Below are positions 15,900-25,518 of a stretch of 64,000 nt of DNA, piece after piece. The position numbers and the translations under genes were made by a program. The notes beneath the pieces are model-generated. The model was not told where the DNA came from. It ran no database searches and saw only the letters and a program-made list of their open reading frames with translations. Location of the stretch: positions 62,001-126,000 of the forward strand of contig JAHBTU010000003.1 of NCBI GenBank assembly GCA_019638455.1, read 5' to 3'. Origin of the DNA: Saprospiraceae bacterium. Its GTDB lineage: Bacteria > Bacteroidota > Bacteroidia > Chitinophagales > Saprospiraceae. Each line of letters begins with the position of its first letter. Position 1 is the first letter of the stretch.

Positions 15900-17123
15900 C
15901 TACACGGGCCGATGTTTCAACAAAGACCGAATAGCCAGCAACATACTCACCAGCGACAACACCGCACCCATGAGGAACGGTGCGCCGGGGAAATGCAAAG
16001 GCGCGGCTGGCGCCGTGAAATACGCAAACAAATAGGTCATCAGAATCGGTCCGATAATGGACGTGGCGCTGACAAGACTTGTTAGCGCCCCTTGCAACTC
16101 ACCTTGTTCGTTGGCCGGCACCTGATTGGAAATGATGCCCTGCAAAGCAGGCCCCGCGATGCCGCCCAATGAGAACGGTATCATAAAAGCATACATCATC
16201 CAGCCTTGCGTGGCAAAGGCAAACAATACGAAGCCCACCGCGTAAATTCCCAATCCGATGAACACCGAGTTGCGAGGGCCTAATTTGGGTATCAACACCC
16301 GCGTAAGGCCACCCTGCACGATACCAATCGCCAACCCCACAAAAGCCAGTGAAAATCCCACCTCGCGGGTATCCCAGCCGAATTTTTCCATCGTGATATA
16401 AGTCCAAGTGCTTTGGTTGGCGTGTCCGGCCACATAGATGAAGATAAGGGCGCTGACAAGGCTGAGGATGACGGGGTAGCGACGCAAGTTGAGCAGCGAC
16501 CCGACGGGGTTGGCGCGGCGCCAGTCGAACGGGCGACGGTTCTCCGGAGGGAGCGATTCGGGCAGGATGAAGTAGCCATACAGCCAGTTGAGCATGGCCA
16601 ACCCTGCTGCTACAAAAAACGGCGCGCGCAAGCCGCCATAGTGCGACACCAAGCCGCCCAACAAAGGTCCAATGATGAAGCCCATGCCGAAAGCCGCGCC
16701 GATTAGCCCAAAATTTTGCGCTCGTTTTTCGGGCGGGCTGATGTCAGCGATGTAAGCCCCCCCTGCCGTGAAAGTCGCCCCCGTGATGCCAGCCAACAAC
16801 CTGCCCACGAAAAACCAGCCAATGCTTGGCGCCAGCCCCTGAATGATGAAGTCAACGGAAAAAGCAAACAACGCCGCCAAGATGACCGGCCTCCGCCCAA
16901 ATCGGTCGCTCAGCCCGCCTATGACCGGAGAAAACAAAAACTGCATGGCCGCATAAGTAAACATCAGCCAACCACCCCAACGAGAGGCCGTGCTCAGGTC
17001 GCCTCCCGTCATTTGTTCCAACAACCCCGGCAGCACCGGGATGATGAGACCAAACCCGATGACATCAATCAGGAGCGTGATGAAGATGAAAATCAGGCCG
17101 GGATTGCGGGATTTGGGTGCCAT
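15900..17123 (-). CDS. MFS transporter, TetA-like drug:proton antiporter family
   Basis: 407 residues with twelve predicted membrane helices. The N-terminal [19 protein letters not shown] and loop 2-3 motif [13 protein letters not shown] are hallmarks of the TetA/multidrug DHA1 branch. I chose ATG 17123 ([10 protein letters not shown]). The substrate cannot be told from sequence, so tetracycline resistance should not be assumed. It is first in a short operon with the TspO-like gene. Confidence 0.85.
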   Translation of the reverse strand: MAPKSRNPGLIFIFITLLIDVIGFGLIIPVLPGLLEQMTGGDLSTASRWGGWLMFTYAAMQFLFSPVIGGLSDRFGRRPVILAALFAFSVDFIIQGLAPSIGWFFVGRLLAGITGATFTAGGAYIADISPPEKRAQNFGLIGAAFGMGFIIGPLLGGLVSHYGGLRAPFFVAAGLAMLNWLYGYFILPESLPPENRRPFDWRRANPVGSLLNLRRYPVILSLVSALIFIYVAGHANQSTWTYITMEKFGWDTREVGFSLAFVGLAIGIVQGGLTRVLIPKLGPRNSVFIGLGIYAVGFVLFAFATQGWMMYAFMIPFSLGGIAGPALQGIISNQVPANEQGELQGALTSLVSATSIIGPILMTYLFAYFTAPAAPLHFPGAPFLMGAVLSLVSMLLAIRSLLKHRPV

Positions 17124-17278
17124 GTTGGTGCGCTTTGCCACTCGACATCCCAACGCGGGCGGGCGAGTCGGATGCCAGTTTTTTGCAACAAATATGTCGT
17201 TTGAAAAAGAAAGTCAAATATGCGGGGCTATCTTGAAAATTAGATGAAATAATTGCTCATCGGAGAAGCAATGTTTCT

Positions 17279-17286
17279 TATTTTTG
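17279..17286 (+). promoter_or_regulatory. -7 box (TATTTTTG) before the Trp/Tyr-rich envelope gene
   Basis: TATTTTTG matches TAnnTTTG and lies 25 bp before the start codon. Just upstream an inverted repeat (ATTGCT ... AGCAAT, 17252-17272) occupies the spacer region and could be an operator. Confidence 0.4.
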
Positions 17287-17311
17287 TTCATTGCTTAACA
17301 AATTCAACACT

Positions 17312-19576
17312 ATGCGATTCCTACAACTATTTACCCTGTTCCTAAGCGTGTCGCCAAGCCTGCAAGCCCAGACTCAATGGCCGCGCGAAATCCCCTTGCC
17401 CAACGGCGGCAAAGTGGTCATCTACGAACCCTCGCCAGAAAGCTACAACGGCAACAAAATCAGCGCACGGGCAGCCGTCCAAATCCGCAAAACAGCCAAA
17501 GACGAGCCAGTGTTCGGTGCCGTGTGGGTAGATGCCATCACGCACACCAACCGCGACACTCGAATGCTCGACCTCGAAACCATCAAAGTCACCAACACGC
17601 GGTTTCCCGATGGAGAAAACGAAAGCCAAATTCAAGAGCTGAAAACCTTGTTGGAGAAAGAAGTGCCCAAGTGGAACCTCGAAATCTCGCTCGACCGCTT
17701 GTTAGCCCAATTAGAGTCCATCAACCTAAATCGCTCGGACAACCTCAACACCAGCCCTCCCAAAATCATCTACAAAACCAAGCCCACCACACTCGTCCTG
17801 ATTGACGGAGAGCCGATAATTCAGAAAGACGAAAACATGAAAATGGAACGGGTGATGAACTCCCCTTTCCTCATCCTGAAAGACGGACGCGATTACTACC
17901 TATACGCCGCCGGGTTCTGGTACAAATCCGCCAACCTCATGTCGGGGTGGGCGAATATCACCAAGCTACCCAAGCAGATAAACGAAATGGACAAGCAGAT
18001 AAAGAAGCAGGAAAAAGAGGAGATGAAAGACGAACAGCCTAAAAGCGTGACCAAAACGCCTACCGATATTTTGGTCAGCACCGAACAGGCCGAACTCATA
18101 CAGACCCAAGGCGAGCCACAATTCAACGCGGTGGAAGGCACCAGCCTTTTATACATTTCCAACACCGAGAACCACATTTTCAAAGACATCAATTCGCAGC
18201 AGAATTATGTGGTGCTGTCAGGCCGTTGGTACAGCGGGCCTTCGCTCGACGGGCCTTGGACCTATGTGCCTGCCGACAAGTTGCCTGCCGATTTTTCCAA
18301 AATCCCGGAGGGCTCCGAAAAAGACGTCGTGTTGGCCAATGTCGCAGGCACACAAGCCGCCAAAGAAGCCGTGATGGACGCACAAATCCCGCAAACAGCC
18401 AAAGTGGACCGCCGCACCGCCTCCCTTGACGTGCAATACGACGGCCAGCCCGAATTTCAACCCATAGAAGGCACCAGCCTCTATTTGGCCGAAAACGCCT
18501 CCATCACCGTGATGCGTGCCGGAAACAAATACTATGCGGTGGACAATGGCATTTGGTACGTCTCCAACAATGCCACCGGCCCCTGGGCCGTATCCGACGA
18601 GCGCCCCTCCGAAGTGGAGAACATCCCGGCCAAAAACGCTGCCTACAACACCAAATACGTCCATATCTACGACCACACGCCCGATTATGTGTATGTCGGC
18701 TACACGCCCGGCTACACGGGCTGCTACGTCTATGGCCCAACCATCGTGTATGGCACGGGGTACTACTATCGCCCGTGGTGGAGAAGTCACTACTATCCGC
18801 GCCCTTGGACCTGGGGTTGGAACATCTACTACAACCCTTGGTACGGCTGGAGTTTTGGCTGGGGATACCACTGGCACTTCGGCTGGTCCCACGTCGCTTG
18901 GGGACCGACCTGGCCCGGCTGGTACGCTTGGGGAGGCGGCTGGTTCGGCCCGCCCATGTATCGCCCGCCATATCGCCCGTGGGGATGGAATGGCGGCTAC
19001 TACGGCCCGCGCCCCGGCGGCAACCGCCCCGGACACCACGGCCCACGCCCCGGCGGCACGAACGTAGGCCGCCCGCGCCCCAACAACAACATCTATCACC
19101 AACGCCCCGGTGTCATCACCAAAGAACCGAGACCCGGCTATCGGCCCAATCAGCCCAACACCCGACCCGGCACTCGCCCCTCCACACCTTCCAACGGCAG
19201 ACAACCCGCCCCACGACCCTCCCAACCCGAAGGCCGGCCTTCAAGACCCACCGATGGGCGGCAGCCATCCACTCGCCCCTCGCAGCCCGAAAACCAGCCC
19301 CGTCCGTCAACGCGGCCCAGCCGAGAACCCAACAACGTCATTACCGACAAAAAAGGGGACATCTATCAACGCGACCCCAGCGGCAACTGGAACCAGCGCC
19401 AAAACAAAACATGGAAGCCAGCGCCCAGCCAGTCGAGGGAACAACTCAACAAGGCACAACAACAACGCGACCGCGGCGCTACCCGGCAATCGAACTTCAA
19501 CCGAGGGCAACAGACCAAAACTGCTCCGCGCCCGGCACCTGCTCCGTCCAATCGGCAGCGGGGTAGGGGCAATTGA
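17312..19576 (+). CDS. exported Trp/Tyr/Gly-rich repeat protein ('carbohydrate-binding V/XII'-like)
   Basis: 754 residues. Signal peptide (MRFLQLFTLFLSVSPSLQAQ), then three divergent ~80-100-residue modules with a shared pattern of a Tyr-rich strand, G-x-W-Y and G-P/S-W (near GFWYKSANLMSGW, GRWYSGPSLDGPW and GIWYVSNNATGPW). These are followed by an extreme Trp/Tyr/Gly-rich stretch (about residues 460-590) and a Pro/Arg-rich low-complexity tail. Proteobacterial proteins with the same module order are often labelled 'carbohydrate-binding family V/XII', a weak automatic name. It probably acts in the periplasm or at the surface. The ATG at 17312 follows a promoter box at 17279. A 335-codon antisense frame over the tail is a composition artefact. 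Confidence 0.7.
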   Translation: MRFLQLFTLFLSVSPSLQAQTQWPREIPLPNGGKVVIYEPSPESYNGNKISARAAVQIRKTAKDEPVFGAVWVDAITHTNRDTRMLDLETIKVTNTRFPDGENESQIQELKTLLEKEVPKWNLEISLDRLLAQLESINLNRSDNLNTSPPKIIYKTKPTTLVLIDGEPIIQKDENMKMERVMNSPFLILKDGRDYYLYAAGFWYKSANLMSGWANITKLPKQINEMDKQIKKQEKEEMKDEQPKSVTKTPTDILVSTEQAELIQTQGEPQFNAVEGTSLLYISNTENHIFKDINSQQNYVVLSGRWYSGPSLDGPWTYVPADKLPADFSKIPEGSEKDVVLANVAGTQAAKEAVMDAQIPQTAKVDRRTASLDVQYDGQPEFQPIEGTSLYLAENASITVMRAGNKYYAVDNGIWYVSNNATGPWAVSDERPSEVENIPAKNAAYNTKYVHIYDHTPDYVYVGYTPGYTGCYVYGPTIVYGTGYYYRPWWRSHYYPRPWTWGWNIYYNPWYGWSFGWGYHWHFGWSHVAWGPTWPGWYAWGGGWFGPPMYRPPYRPWGWNGGYYGPRPGGNRPGHHGPRPGGTNVGRPRPNNNIYHQRPGVITKEPRPGYRPNQPNTRPGTRPSTPSNGRQPAPRPSQPEGRPSRPTDGRQPSTRPSQPENQPRPSTRPSREPNNVITDKKGDIYQRDPSGNWNQRQNKTWKPAPSQSREQLNKAQQQRDRGATRQSNFNRGQQTKTAPRPAPAPSNRQRGRGN

Positions 19577-19585
19577 TACGAGATG

Positions 19586-19680
19586 GGTGCATTTCAAATT
19601 GGCGCTTTTGTACGCCGGAACGCTGTTCCGGCATATATCGGAACAGCGTTCCGATTTACGGCGACAATTTGAAATGCGCC
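19586..19680. repeat. 95-bp imperfect palindrome (REP-like hairpin)
   Basis: GCATTTCAAATTG near the left edge pairs with CAATTTGAAATGC near the right edge, and CGGAACGCTGTTCCG pairs with CGGAACAGCGTTCCG at the centre; the inner arms are themselves near-palindromic. It lies right after the Trp-rich gene and just before the accC terminator. It could be a repetitive extragenic palindrome or an mRNA 3' stabiliser. Confidence 0.65.
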
Positions 19681-19700
19681 CTGCGCGAGATTGACAAAAT

Positions 19701-19744
19701 GAAGAAAGCCCAATTTGCTCTTCACGAACAAATTGGGCTTCTTC
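19701..19744. terminator. terminator of the accB-accC operon
   Basis: GAAGAAAGCCCAATTTG (19701-19717) pairs with CAAATTGGGCTTCTTC (19729-19744) around an 11-nt loop, 17 bp after the accC stop on the minus strand. The long stem is clear; the T-tract is weak in both directions. Confidence 0.7.
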
Positions 19745-19761
19745 TATTGATGCACCCCCGC

Positions 19762-21111
19762 TCAAAGTTCCACGCTCTTGAAATCCCAAGTATTGAGGAA
19801 GTTGGTGGTGAAATTGCCCTCCTGAAAATCCTTGTTGCGCATCAGCCGCTGATGGAAAGGCACGGTGGTTTTGATGCCTTCAATCACAAACTCGTCGAGC
19901 GCGCGCTCCATTTTCAAAATAGCCTCGTCGCGGGTGCGAGCGCGTGCGATGAGCTTGGCAATCATCGAATCGTAGTAGGGAGGGATGGAGTAGCCCGCAT
20001 AGACGTGTGTGTCCACGCGCACCCCGTGTCCTTTTGGCGAGTGGAAGGAGGTGATTCTGCCGGGGCTGGGGCGGAAGTCAGCAAACGGGTCTTCCGCGTT
20101 GATGCGGCACTCGATGGCGTGCAGTTCGGGGAAATAGTTTTTGCCAGAGATGGGCAGCCCTGCCGCGATTTTGATTTGCTCTTTAATCAAATCAAAATCA
20201 ATCACTTCCTCCGTCACGGTATGTTCCACCTGAATGCGCGTGTTCATTTCCATGAAATAGAAATTGCGGTACTTGTCCACCAAGAACTCGATGGTGCCCA
20301 CGCCCTCGTAATTGATGGCGTTGCAAGCCTTGATGGCTGCCTCGCCCATTTTTTCGCGCAGTTCGGGGGTCATAAAAGGGGAAGGGCTTTCCTCCACCAA
20401 TTTCTGGTGGCGGCGCTGGATGGAGCAGTCGCGCTCGGAAAGGTGGCATGCCTTGCCCAATTGGTCGCCCGCCACCTGAATTTCGATGTGGCGCGGCTCT
20501 TCCACGAATTTTTCCATGTAGATGCCGTCGTTGCTGAAGGCTGCCTTGGCCTCGCGCCGCGCCGTTTCCCATTGGCTCTCGAACTCTTCGGGTTTCCACA
20601 CGATGCGCATACCCTTGCCACCGCCGCCTGCCGTTGCTTTCAGAATGACGGGATAGCCGATTTCGGCGGCTATTTTCATCCCTGTCTTGGCATCTTGCAA
20701 CAGACCTTCCGTGCCGGGCACACAAGGCACCCCTGCTTTTAGCATGGTTTCCTTGGCCGTTATTTTGTCGCCCATGGCGCGGATTTGGTCGGGTGTGGGG
20801 CCGATGAATTTCACCCCGTATTGTTTGCACACTTCCGCGAAAGAGGCATTTTCGGACAAGAAGCCATAGCCGGGATGGATGGCATCGGCATTGGTGATTT
20901 CCACCGCAGCCATGATGCGCGGAACGTTGAGATAGCTATCCGACGAAGGGGGCGGGCCGATGCACACCGCCTCATCGGCGAAGCGGACGTGCAAGCTGTC
21001 GCGGTCGGCGGTGGAGTATATCGCCACCGTCTTGATGCCCATTTCCTTGCAAGTGCGAATGACGCGCAGGGCGATTTCCCCGCGATTCGCTATGAGTATT
21101 TTGTTGAACAT
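19762..21111 (-). CDS. accC: acetyl-CoA carboxylase biotin carboxylase subunit
   Basis: 449 residues, normal length. It carboxylates biotin on BCCP using ATP and bicarbonate, the first half-reaction of malonyl-CoA synthesis. It starts [20 protein letters not shown], has the ATP-grasp glycine loop [14 protein letters not shown] (about residue 160) and the [15 protein letters not shown] active-site strand. accB lies 36 bp upstream on the same strand, and a long hairpin terminator follows, so accB-accC form one unit. Confidence 0.97.
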   Translation of the reverse strand: MFNKILIANRGEIALRVIRTCKEMGIKTVAIYSTADRDSLHVRFADEAVCIGPPPSSDSYLNVPRIMAAVEITNADAIHPGYGFLSENASFAEVCKQYGVKFIGPTPDQIRAMGDKITAKETMLKAGVPCVPGTEGLLQDAKTGMKIAAEIGYPVILKATAGGGGKGMRIVWKPEEFESQWETARREAKAAFSNDGIYMEKFVEEPRHIEIQVAGDQLGKACHLSERDCSIQRRHQKLVEESPSPFMTPELREKMGEAAIKACNAINYEGVGTIEFLVDKYRNFYFMEMNTRIQVEHTVTEEVIDFDLIKEQIKIAAGLPISGKNYFPELHAIECRINAEDPFADFRPSPGRITSFHSPKGHGVRVDTHVYAGYSIPPYYDSMIAKLIARARTRDEAILKMERALDEFVIEGIKTTVPFHQRLMRNKDFQEGNFTTNFLNTWDFKSVEL

Positions 21112-21147
21112 CTTTTCTCAAATGAAGTATGAAGAAAAACCAGCAGC

Positions 21148-21657
21148 CTACGCTGGCTCGACGAGGAACAGCGGCTGGTCGTACTCCACTGGCGAGGAAT
21201 CTTCCACCAGCACTTTCACGATTTTGCCTTTCAACTCCGATTCGATTTCGTTGAAGAGTTTCATGGCCTCGATGATGCAGACCTTGGTGCCGACATCCAC
21301 CGTGTCGCCCACTTTCACAAACGGCGGCTTGTCGGGCGATGCGCTGCGGTAAAAAGTGCCCACCATCGGCGATTTGATTTCCTTGTAGTTGCCGTTGCTG
21401 TCGCCGCTGGCTGCGGGTGCCGGGGCTTCCGCCTTGGGCGGGGCAGCAGGCGTTGCGGGGGCAGGGGTGGGGGCAGGTGGGGGCGCTGCCACGACGGATG
21501 GCGGTGCCGCCTGCACGATGACCGGGGTAGTAGCCCCTTCCACCGTGGCCTGCTGGTTGCGGATGACGAGTTTGAAGTCCCCTTCCTTGAGGGTAAATTC
21601 GGAGAGCTTATACTTGCTCATCATCCGAATCAATTCTTGTATCTGATTGAAATCCAT
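21148..21657 (-). CDS. accB: biotin carboxyl carrier protein of acetyl-CoA carboxylase
   Basis: 169 residues. An N-terminal helical region ([20 protein letters not shown]), a Pro/Ala-rich swinging linker (about 55-88) and a C-terminal biotinyl domain with the biotinylated lysine in [14 protein letters not shown] (about residue 134). The ATG at 21657 is clear; sequence upstream in the same frame is low-complexity and not coding. It is followed by accC and preceded by efp 199 bp away on the same strand. Confidence 0.96.
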   Translation of the reverse strand: MDFNQIQELIRMMSKYKLSEFTLKEGDFKLVIRNQQATVEGATTPVIVQAAPPSVVAAPPPAPTPAPATPAAPPKAEAPAPAASGDSNGNYKEIKSPMVGTFYRSASPDKPPFVKVGDTVDVGTKVCIIEAMKLFNEIESELKGKIVKVLVEDSSPVEYDQPLFLVEPA

Positions 21658-21856
21658 GTCAGAAAAAATCTTTTTGCAGAGGCGAAAAAAAATTAAGGGG
21701 AGTAAAGGAAAAATCTTTCCCGCGAAAAATTTTTCCTTTCTCCCCCAAAAAATTGTGAAGGGCCAAAATTCTTTGAAGCGGTTGATGTGTCGGGGGGAGT
21801 TTTGAAACAATTCCACCTAAGTCAAATGGTTCAACAACTTCAACTCCTTCAATTAG

Positions 21857-22423
21857 TTACTTCTTCACGCGCTCCATGTAGGCTCCTGTCGCCGTGTCAA
21901 TTTTGATGAGGTCGCCTTCTTCGCAAAAAAGCGGCACGCGCACCTCCGCGCCCGTCTCCACTGTGGCGGGTTTGAGGGTGTTGGTGGCCGTGTCGCCGCG
22001 CAAGCCCGGCTCGGTGTAGGTGATTTGCAACACGACGGTCTGGGGCAATTCGACCGAGAGCAGGGTGTCTTTTTGGGCGTGGTAGAGCGCATCCACCACG
22101 TCGCCTTCTTTGAGGAATTTGCCGTTCTCAATCATGTCGCCCGGCACCGTTATCTGGTCGTAGGTTTCTTGATTCATCAGCACATAGTCGTCGCCTTCGG
22201 GATAGAGATACTGGAATTTGCGTCGCTCCACCCGCACTTCCGTGATGGTGTGTCCGCTTTGGAAGGTGTGTTCGATAACCTTTCCGGTCGTGCTGCTTTT
22301 GAGTTTTGTCCAAACTTTTCCGCTTCCACGACCGACCTGAAATTTCTGGAAATCAATGACTCGAAGAATGTCGTTGTTCAGTTCGATGCACAGGCCGTTG
22401 CGGATGTCTGCCGTCGTTGCCAT
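21857..22423 (-). CDS. efp: elongation factor P with arginine at the usual modified-lysine position
   Basis: 188 residues with the three beta-barrel domains of EF-P, which relieves ribosome stalling at proline runs. C-terminal signature YTEPGLRGDTATNTLKPAT is intact. In domain I the loop that in most EF-Ps reads PGKGQ/PGKGG (E. coli Lys34) reads VGRGSGK here, so an Arg aligns with the modified Lys. Arg at this site is known from rhamnosylated (EarP-type) EF-Ps, but no earP neighbour is in the window. The start ATG 22423 gives MATTADIRNGLCIELNN, the expected N-terminus. Confidence 0.95.
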   Translation of the reverse strand: MATTADIRNGLCIELNNDILRVIDFQKFQVGRGSGKVWTKLKSSTTGKVIEHTFQSGHTITEVRVERRKFQYLYPEGDDYVLMNQETYDQITVPGDMIENGKFLKEGDVVDALYHAQKDTLLSVELPQTVVLQITYTEPGLRGDTATNTLKPATVETGAEVRVPLFCEEGDLIKIDTATGAYMERVKK

Positions 22424-22520
22424 TTTTCTGTTGATTTGTTGAAATGTTGAGTGATTCAAACGCCTTTGCAGGCCGCTCGCCCTCGTCCGAGATTTGGAGC
22501 GCGGCGGGCAAAAAAGCGTG

Positions 22521-22528
22521 CAAAGGTA
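22521..22528 (-). promoter_or_regulatory. -7 box (TACCTTTG) of the efp promoter
   Basis: TACCTTTG on the minus strand, 98 bp upstream of the efp start codon, matching TAnnTTTG. No clean TTTG is seen at the -33 position. Confidence 0.5.
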
Positions 22529-22683
22529 GAAATTGTTTGAATTTTGAACGGCAGGGGGCAAATGGCGACGGGAAATTATGCCCGGATGAAAATGATTTGC
22601 GGGAGTGTCTTGATTGATAACAATGATTTTCAATGATTTGAGCAGGCATTTTTTCGCAAACCACTTTCCGTTGGGCGTATTTT

Positions 22684-24183
22684 CTATTGCTTCAATCCTT
22701 CTTCCCATCCCGCCACATCCTTGTCGAGCCAAAAAAACGGCGCTCCGTCGTTGTTCACCTCCATTTTGAAATAAGGTGGCAACACAAAGGCATCGGCGGG
22801 TATCATCTTGCCTTCCTGAATGAATTTTTCAAAATGAGGCTCCACGTCTTGCAACAAATAATCCGAGCAGGTTTCGATGAAAAAGTCAAAATGTCCCGAA
22901 AGGTTCTTGTCGGGGCGCTGATAGTATTCCAAAAAATCGAGCATAAGGTCGTGAAGCCCTGCCTTTCCCGCGCTTTTGGCCTTGATGGCATTGTCGAGAA
23001 AAAAAGCAAACACGCAACCGCGCAGGTATGGCAGTCGCTCCAAATGAGGGCATTTGAAAAAACTATCGGCCACCGCACAGTTGGAGGCTTCTCGTTTCGG
23101 CGACCGGTATAGGCCGCCGAAAAAGCGCCTATTGAGTTCCTCCACGTATTTGTCAGGCGTGATAAATTCTCCTTTGAGCATGTTGCGAAGGGCAAAGTAT
23201 TCGGTGAAGCCCTCGCTGAACCACGCCATGCGCATATCGCTTGGCCCAGTCCCGCATCGAATTTGCCAGCCTATCCAATTGTGCATCAGCTCATGGTGAA
23301 AGAGATAGCACAGGTCTCGCTCGCTTTGGCTTTTAAAAGGGGTGGCAAATGCGGTGAAGGAGTTGATGACAGCCACACCGAAATAAGCCGCTCTCGACCA
23401 TTCATAAATCGGGCCTGATGCGGTGCTGGGGAGCGGAGCCAATGGTGTCAACGTGACTGTGTAGAAAGGCAGGTCGAAATCCTGCCAAAAATCGCGCTGC
23501 ACTTCCACTATCTGACGAAGCATGGTGAGCAGCGCGTCGTCGTCGAAGCTCCAGTCGCGTCCCCTGATGGCCAGCCACACGTCCTGACCGTGTACCTCGG
23601 TCTTCATCGTGCGGTAATCGCCCCCGACAAAGACCGATTCGAGCCAGCGCAAATTGGAAAACGAAAACTGCTGCGAGCGAACCCCTGTGCCAAAGCTGTT
23701 GTGCAAGACCCATTCGACGGGGAAATGGTGCCATTCCAGTGTGACATCGTAGCCGACATCCCAAAGTGGCGCGATGAAAAGGGCGCGTCCGAGAATGTGG
23801 AAATAACTCGGCTGCAGGATAGGACGATAGATGTGGTCATCGGAAATGTTTTCGCCGGGAAAATCCTGCGCCACTTCGTAGTAGAGCCTGATTGCCTGCT
23901 TGGGTGCGTGCTCCACCGTCACGAACGCGGAATCCGCATCGAAACGCAGTTGGCTGCCGGGCGTGGTGCAGGCGAAATGCTGTATGCTGCGAAACAGATG
24001 CTCGGCATTGCCGAATCGGGTGGGAACCGTCAGCCGCGTGGCACCGTTGGCATCCCCTTCAAACCACACGCGCACTTGAAGGCGCAGCGAACCGTCGCGC
24101 AGCAGGGGGGTGATTTCGTAGCGGATAGGCTTGGAAAAAATCGCAAGGGGCAATAGCAGCAAAGCAAAAAGGAGGGAACGCAT
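22684..24183 (-). CDS. M61-like (glycyl aminopeptidase family) exported metallopeptidase
   Basis: 499 residues with a signal peptide (MRSLLFALLLLPLAIFS). The zinc site HHELMHNWIGWQI (about residues 293-305) with downstream FSEGFTEYFALRNM supplies HEXXH and the third Glu ligand, as in gluzincins of the M1/M61 clan. The N-terminal beta-rich region and 'W..EG.TEYF' layout resemble M61. A PDZ domain, usual in M61, is not evident. It probably works in the periplasm on peptides; the substrate is unknown. A single gene without close same-strand partners. Confidence 0.75.
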   Translation of the reverse strand: MRSLLFALLLLPLAIFSKPIRYEITPLLRDGSLRLQVRVWFEGDANGATRLTVPTRFGNAEHLFRSIQHFACTTPGSQLRFDADSAFVTVEHAPKQAIRLYYEVAQDFPGENISDDHIYRPILQPSYFHILGRALFIAPLWDVGYDVTLEWHHFPVEWVLHNSFGTGVRSQQFSFSNLRWLESVFVGGDYRTMKTEVHGQDVWLAIRGRDWSFDDDALLTMLRQIVEVQRDFWQDFDLPFYTVTLTPLAPLPSTASGPIYEWSRAAYFGVAVINSFTAFATPFKSQSERDLCYLFHHELMHNWIGWQIRCGTGPSDMRMAWFSEGFTEYFALRNMLKGEFITPDKYVEELNRRFFGGLYRSPKREASNCAVADSFFKCPHLERLPYLRGCVFAFFLDNAIKAKSAGKAGLHDLMLDFLEYYQRPDKNLSGHFDFFIETCSDYLLQDVEPHFEKFIQEGKMIPADAFVLPPYFKMEVNNDGAPFFWLDKDVAGWEEGLKQ

Positions 24184-24301
24184 GGTAACCGAAGTTTGGG
24201 TGAAACCATAGTCGCCACACCGGGGGGGCGGCATTGAACAGGCGGATTAAATTGATTCAGAAAGACTTGTGCTATGAGCGGATTAAATGGAGAGAGCAAA
24301 C

Positions 24302-25321
24302 CTACACATTTGACTGCAAAAAGCAAGCAATTTTTTGTGAGTCGCCATCGCTGAAAACAAAATGACGGAGGTTGGGCAAAGGGGTGGTCTGTAGGCTGTG
24401 GGCGTAGGTTTTGTCGTAGTAGTGCAGGGCTATTTGGGCGGCTATGGCGAAATGTCCGCCGTCTATGGCCTCAAGGGCTGTTTTGAGTTGTTGCCCGCCC
24501 AGTCTTTTACCGATTTTCAAGAATGCCGATTCGAGGTCGGCTTTGTCGGTGTGTGCATAATCGGCAATCAAGTTTCGGACGCGCGTCTCGTCTGGCACTT
24601 CTATGTTGAGCAAAGCGGAGGCTCTCATGTTGCGCCATAAGCCAGCGGGCAGATAGACGCGCCCGATGCTCCGACTTTCATTTTCCACCCATACCCGGCG
24701 CGTGGGGTCGAGCTGGGCGATAGCATCCCAAAGGTTGTTTTCAAATTGTTCGACGGTCGGCTGCGGCGTTTCGCCGATGAAGCCAAACGCGGAGCCTTTG
24801 TGATGCGCGAGCATTTCCAAGTCAATGATTTGCTCGCCTAAGTCGCGCAAGCAGCGGAGTATTTTGGTCTTTCCGGCCCCTGTTTTCCCGCCCACCACTT
24901 TTAGGTCGAGTGATAGTGTTTCGAGGCGCTCGAGCAGGTGCCGGCGATAGTTTTTGTAGCCTCCTGCCAAAGTCACCACCTCAAAGCCCGCTTGCCGCAG
25001 CAACCATGCCATGCTCCCGCTGCGCTGCCCGCCTCGCCAACAATGAATAGCCAAACGGCGTTCGGGGGCCAGTCTTTTGGCCTCTCGCACGAACCCTGCC
25101 ATCTTAGGCCCCACGATTTCCAATCCCAGTTCGAGCGCCGCTTCGGGGCCGTTTTGCTTGTAGCAGGTGCCGACGCGGGCGCGTTCGTCGTCGCTGAACA
25201 ATGGAAAACTGATGGCACCCGGGATGTGCCCCTGCGCGTATTCGCCCGGTGAGCGCACGTCGAGCAGCGTGCGGTGTGCGCGTTCGGCTAAGAATTCAGA
25301 CGGGGCGAGGCGGCCTTCCAT
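24302..25321 (-). CDS. mnmH: tRNA 2-selenouridine/geranyl-2-thiouridine synthase
   Basis: 339 residues. N-terminal rhodanese domain with LLDVRSPGEYAQGHIPGA and the active-site cysteine in HCWRGGQRSGS (about residue 91), then a P-loop domain with GGKTGAGKTKIL (about 142-153). This pairing is specific to MnmH/SelU, which converts 2-thiouridine at the tRNA wobble position to the geranylated and seleno forms. I chose ATG 25321 (MEGRLAPSEF), which gives the normal length. No selD is seen in the window. Confidence 0.92.
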   Translation of the reverse strand: MEGRLAPSEFLAERAHRTLLDVRSPGEYAQGHIPGAISFPLFSDDERARVGTCYKQNGPEAALELGLEIVGPKMAGFVREAKRLAPERRLAIHCWRGGQRSGSMAWLLRQAGFEVVTLAGGYKNYRRHLLERLETLSLDLKVVGGKTGAGKTKILRCLRDLGEQIIDLEMLAHHKGSAFGFIGETPQPTVEQFENNLWDAIAQLDPTRRVWVENESRSIGRVYLPAGLWRNMRASALLNIEVPDETRVRNLIADYAHTDKADLESAFLKIGKRLGGQQLKTALEAIDGGHFAIAAQIALHYYDKTYAHSLQTTPLPNLRHFVFSDGDSQKIACFLQSNV

Positions 25322-25518
25322 GCAGGCAAAAGTAAGCCCTTTTGGCCCTGCTGAGAACTTGGCGGCGCAAGGTAGAAAGCTATCCATTGGCAGTGCAGGG
25401 GCGCTCCATTGGTTTTTCTTGGCAAGCATCCGCTCAAAAAAATGAGGCGCAGCCGCTAAGCCACGCCCCACGAAATTGGACTACAAACGCTTCTTTATGA
25501 AGGTGCATCAGCGGCGGA

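Noticed and set aside
15900..17123. Tetracycline resistance gene
   Set aside because: The MFS protein is TetA-like in layout, but no linked tetR and no specific evidence for drug specificity.
18218..19225. 335-codon antisense frame over the Trp-rich gene
   Set aside because: A product of biased, repetitive G/C-rich codons; it starts and ends within the real gene.
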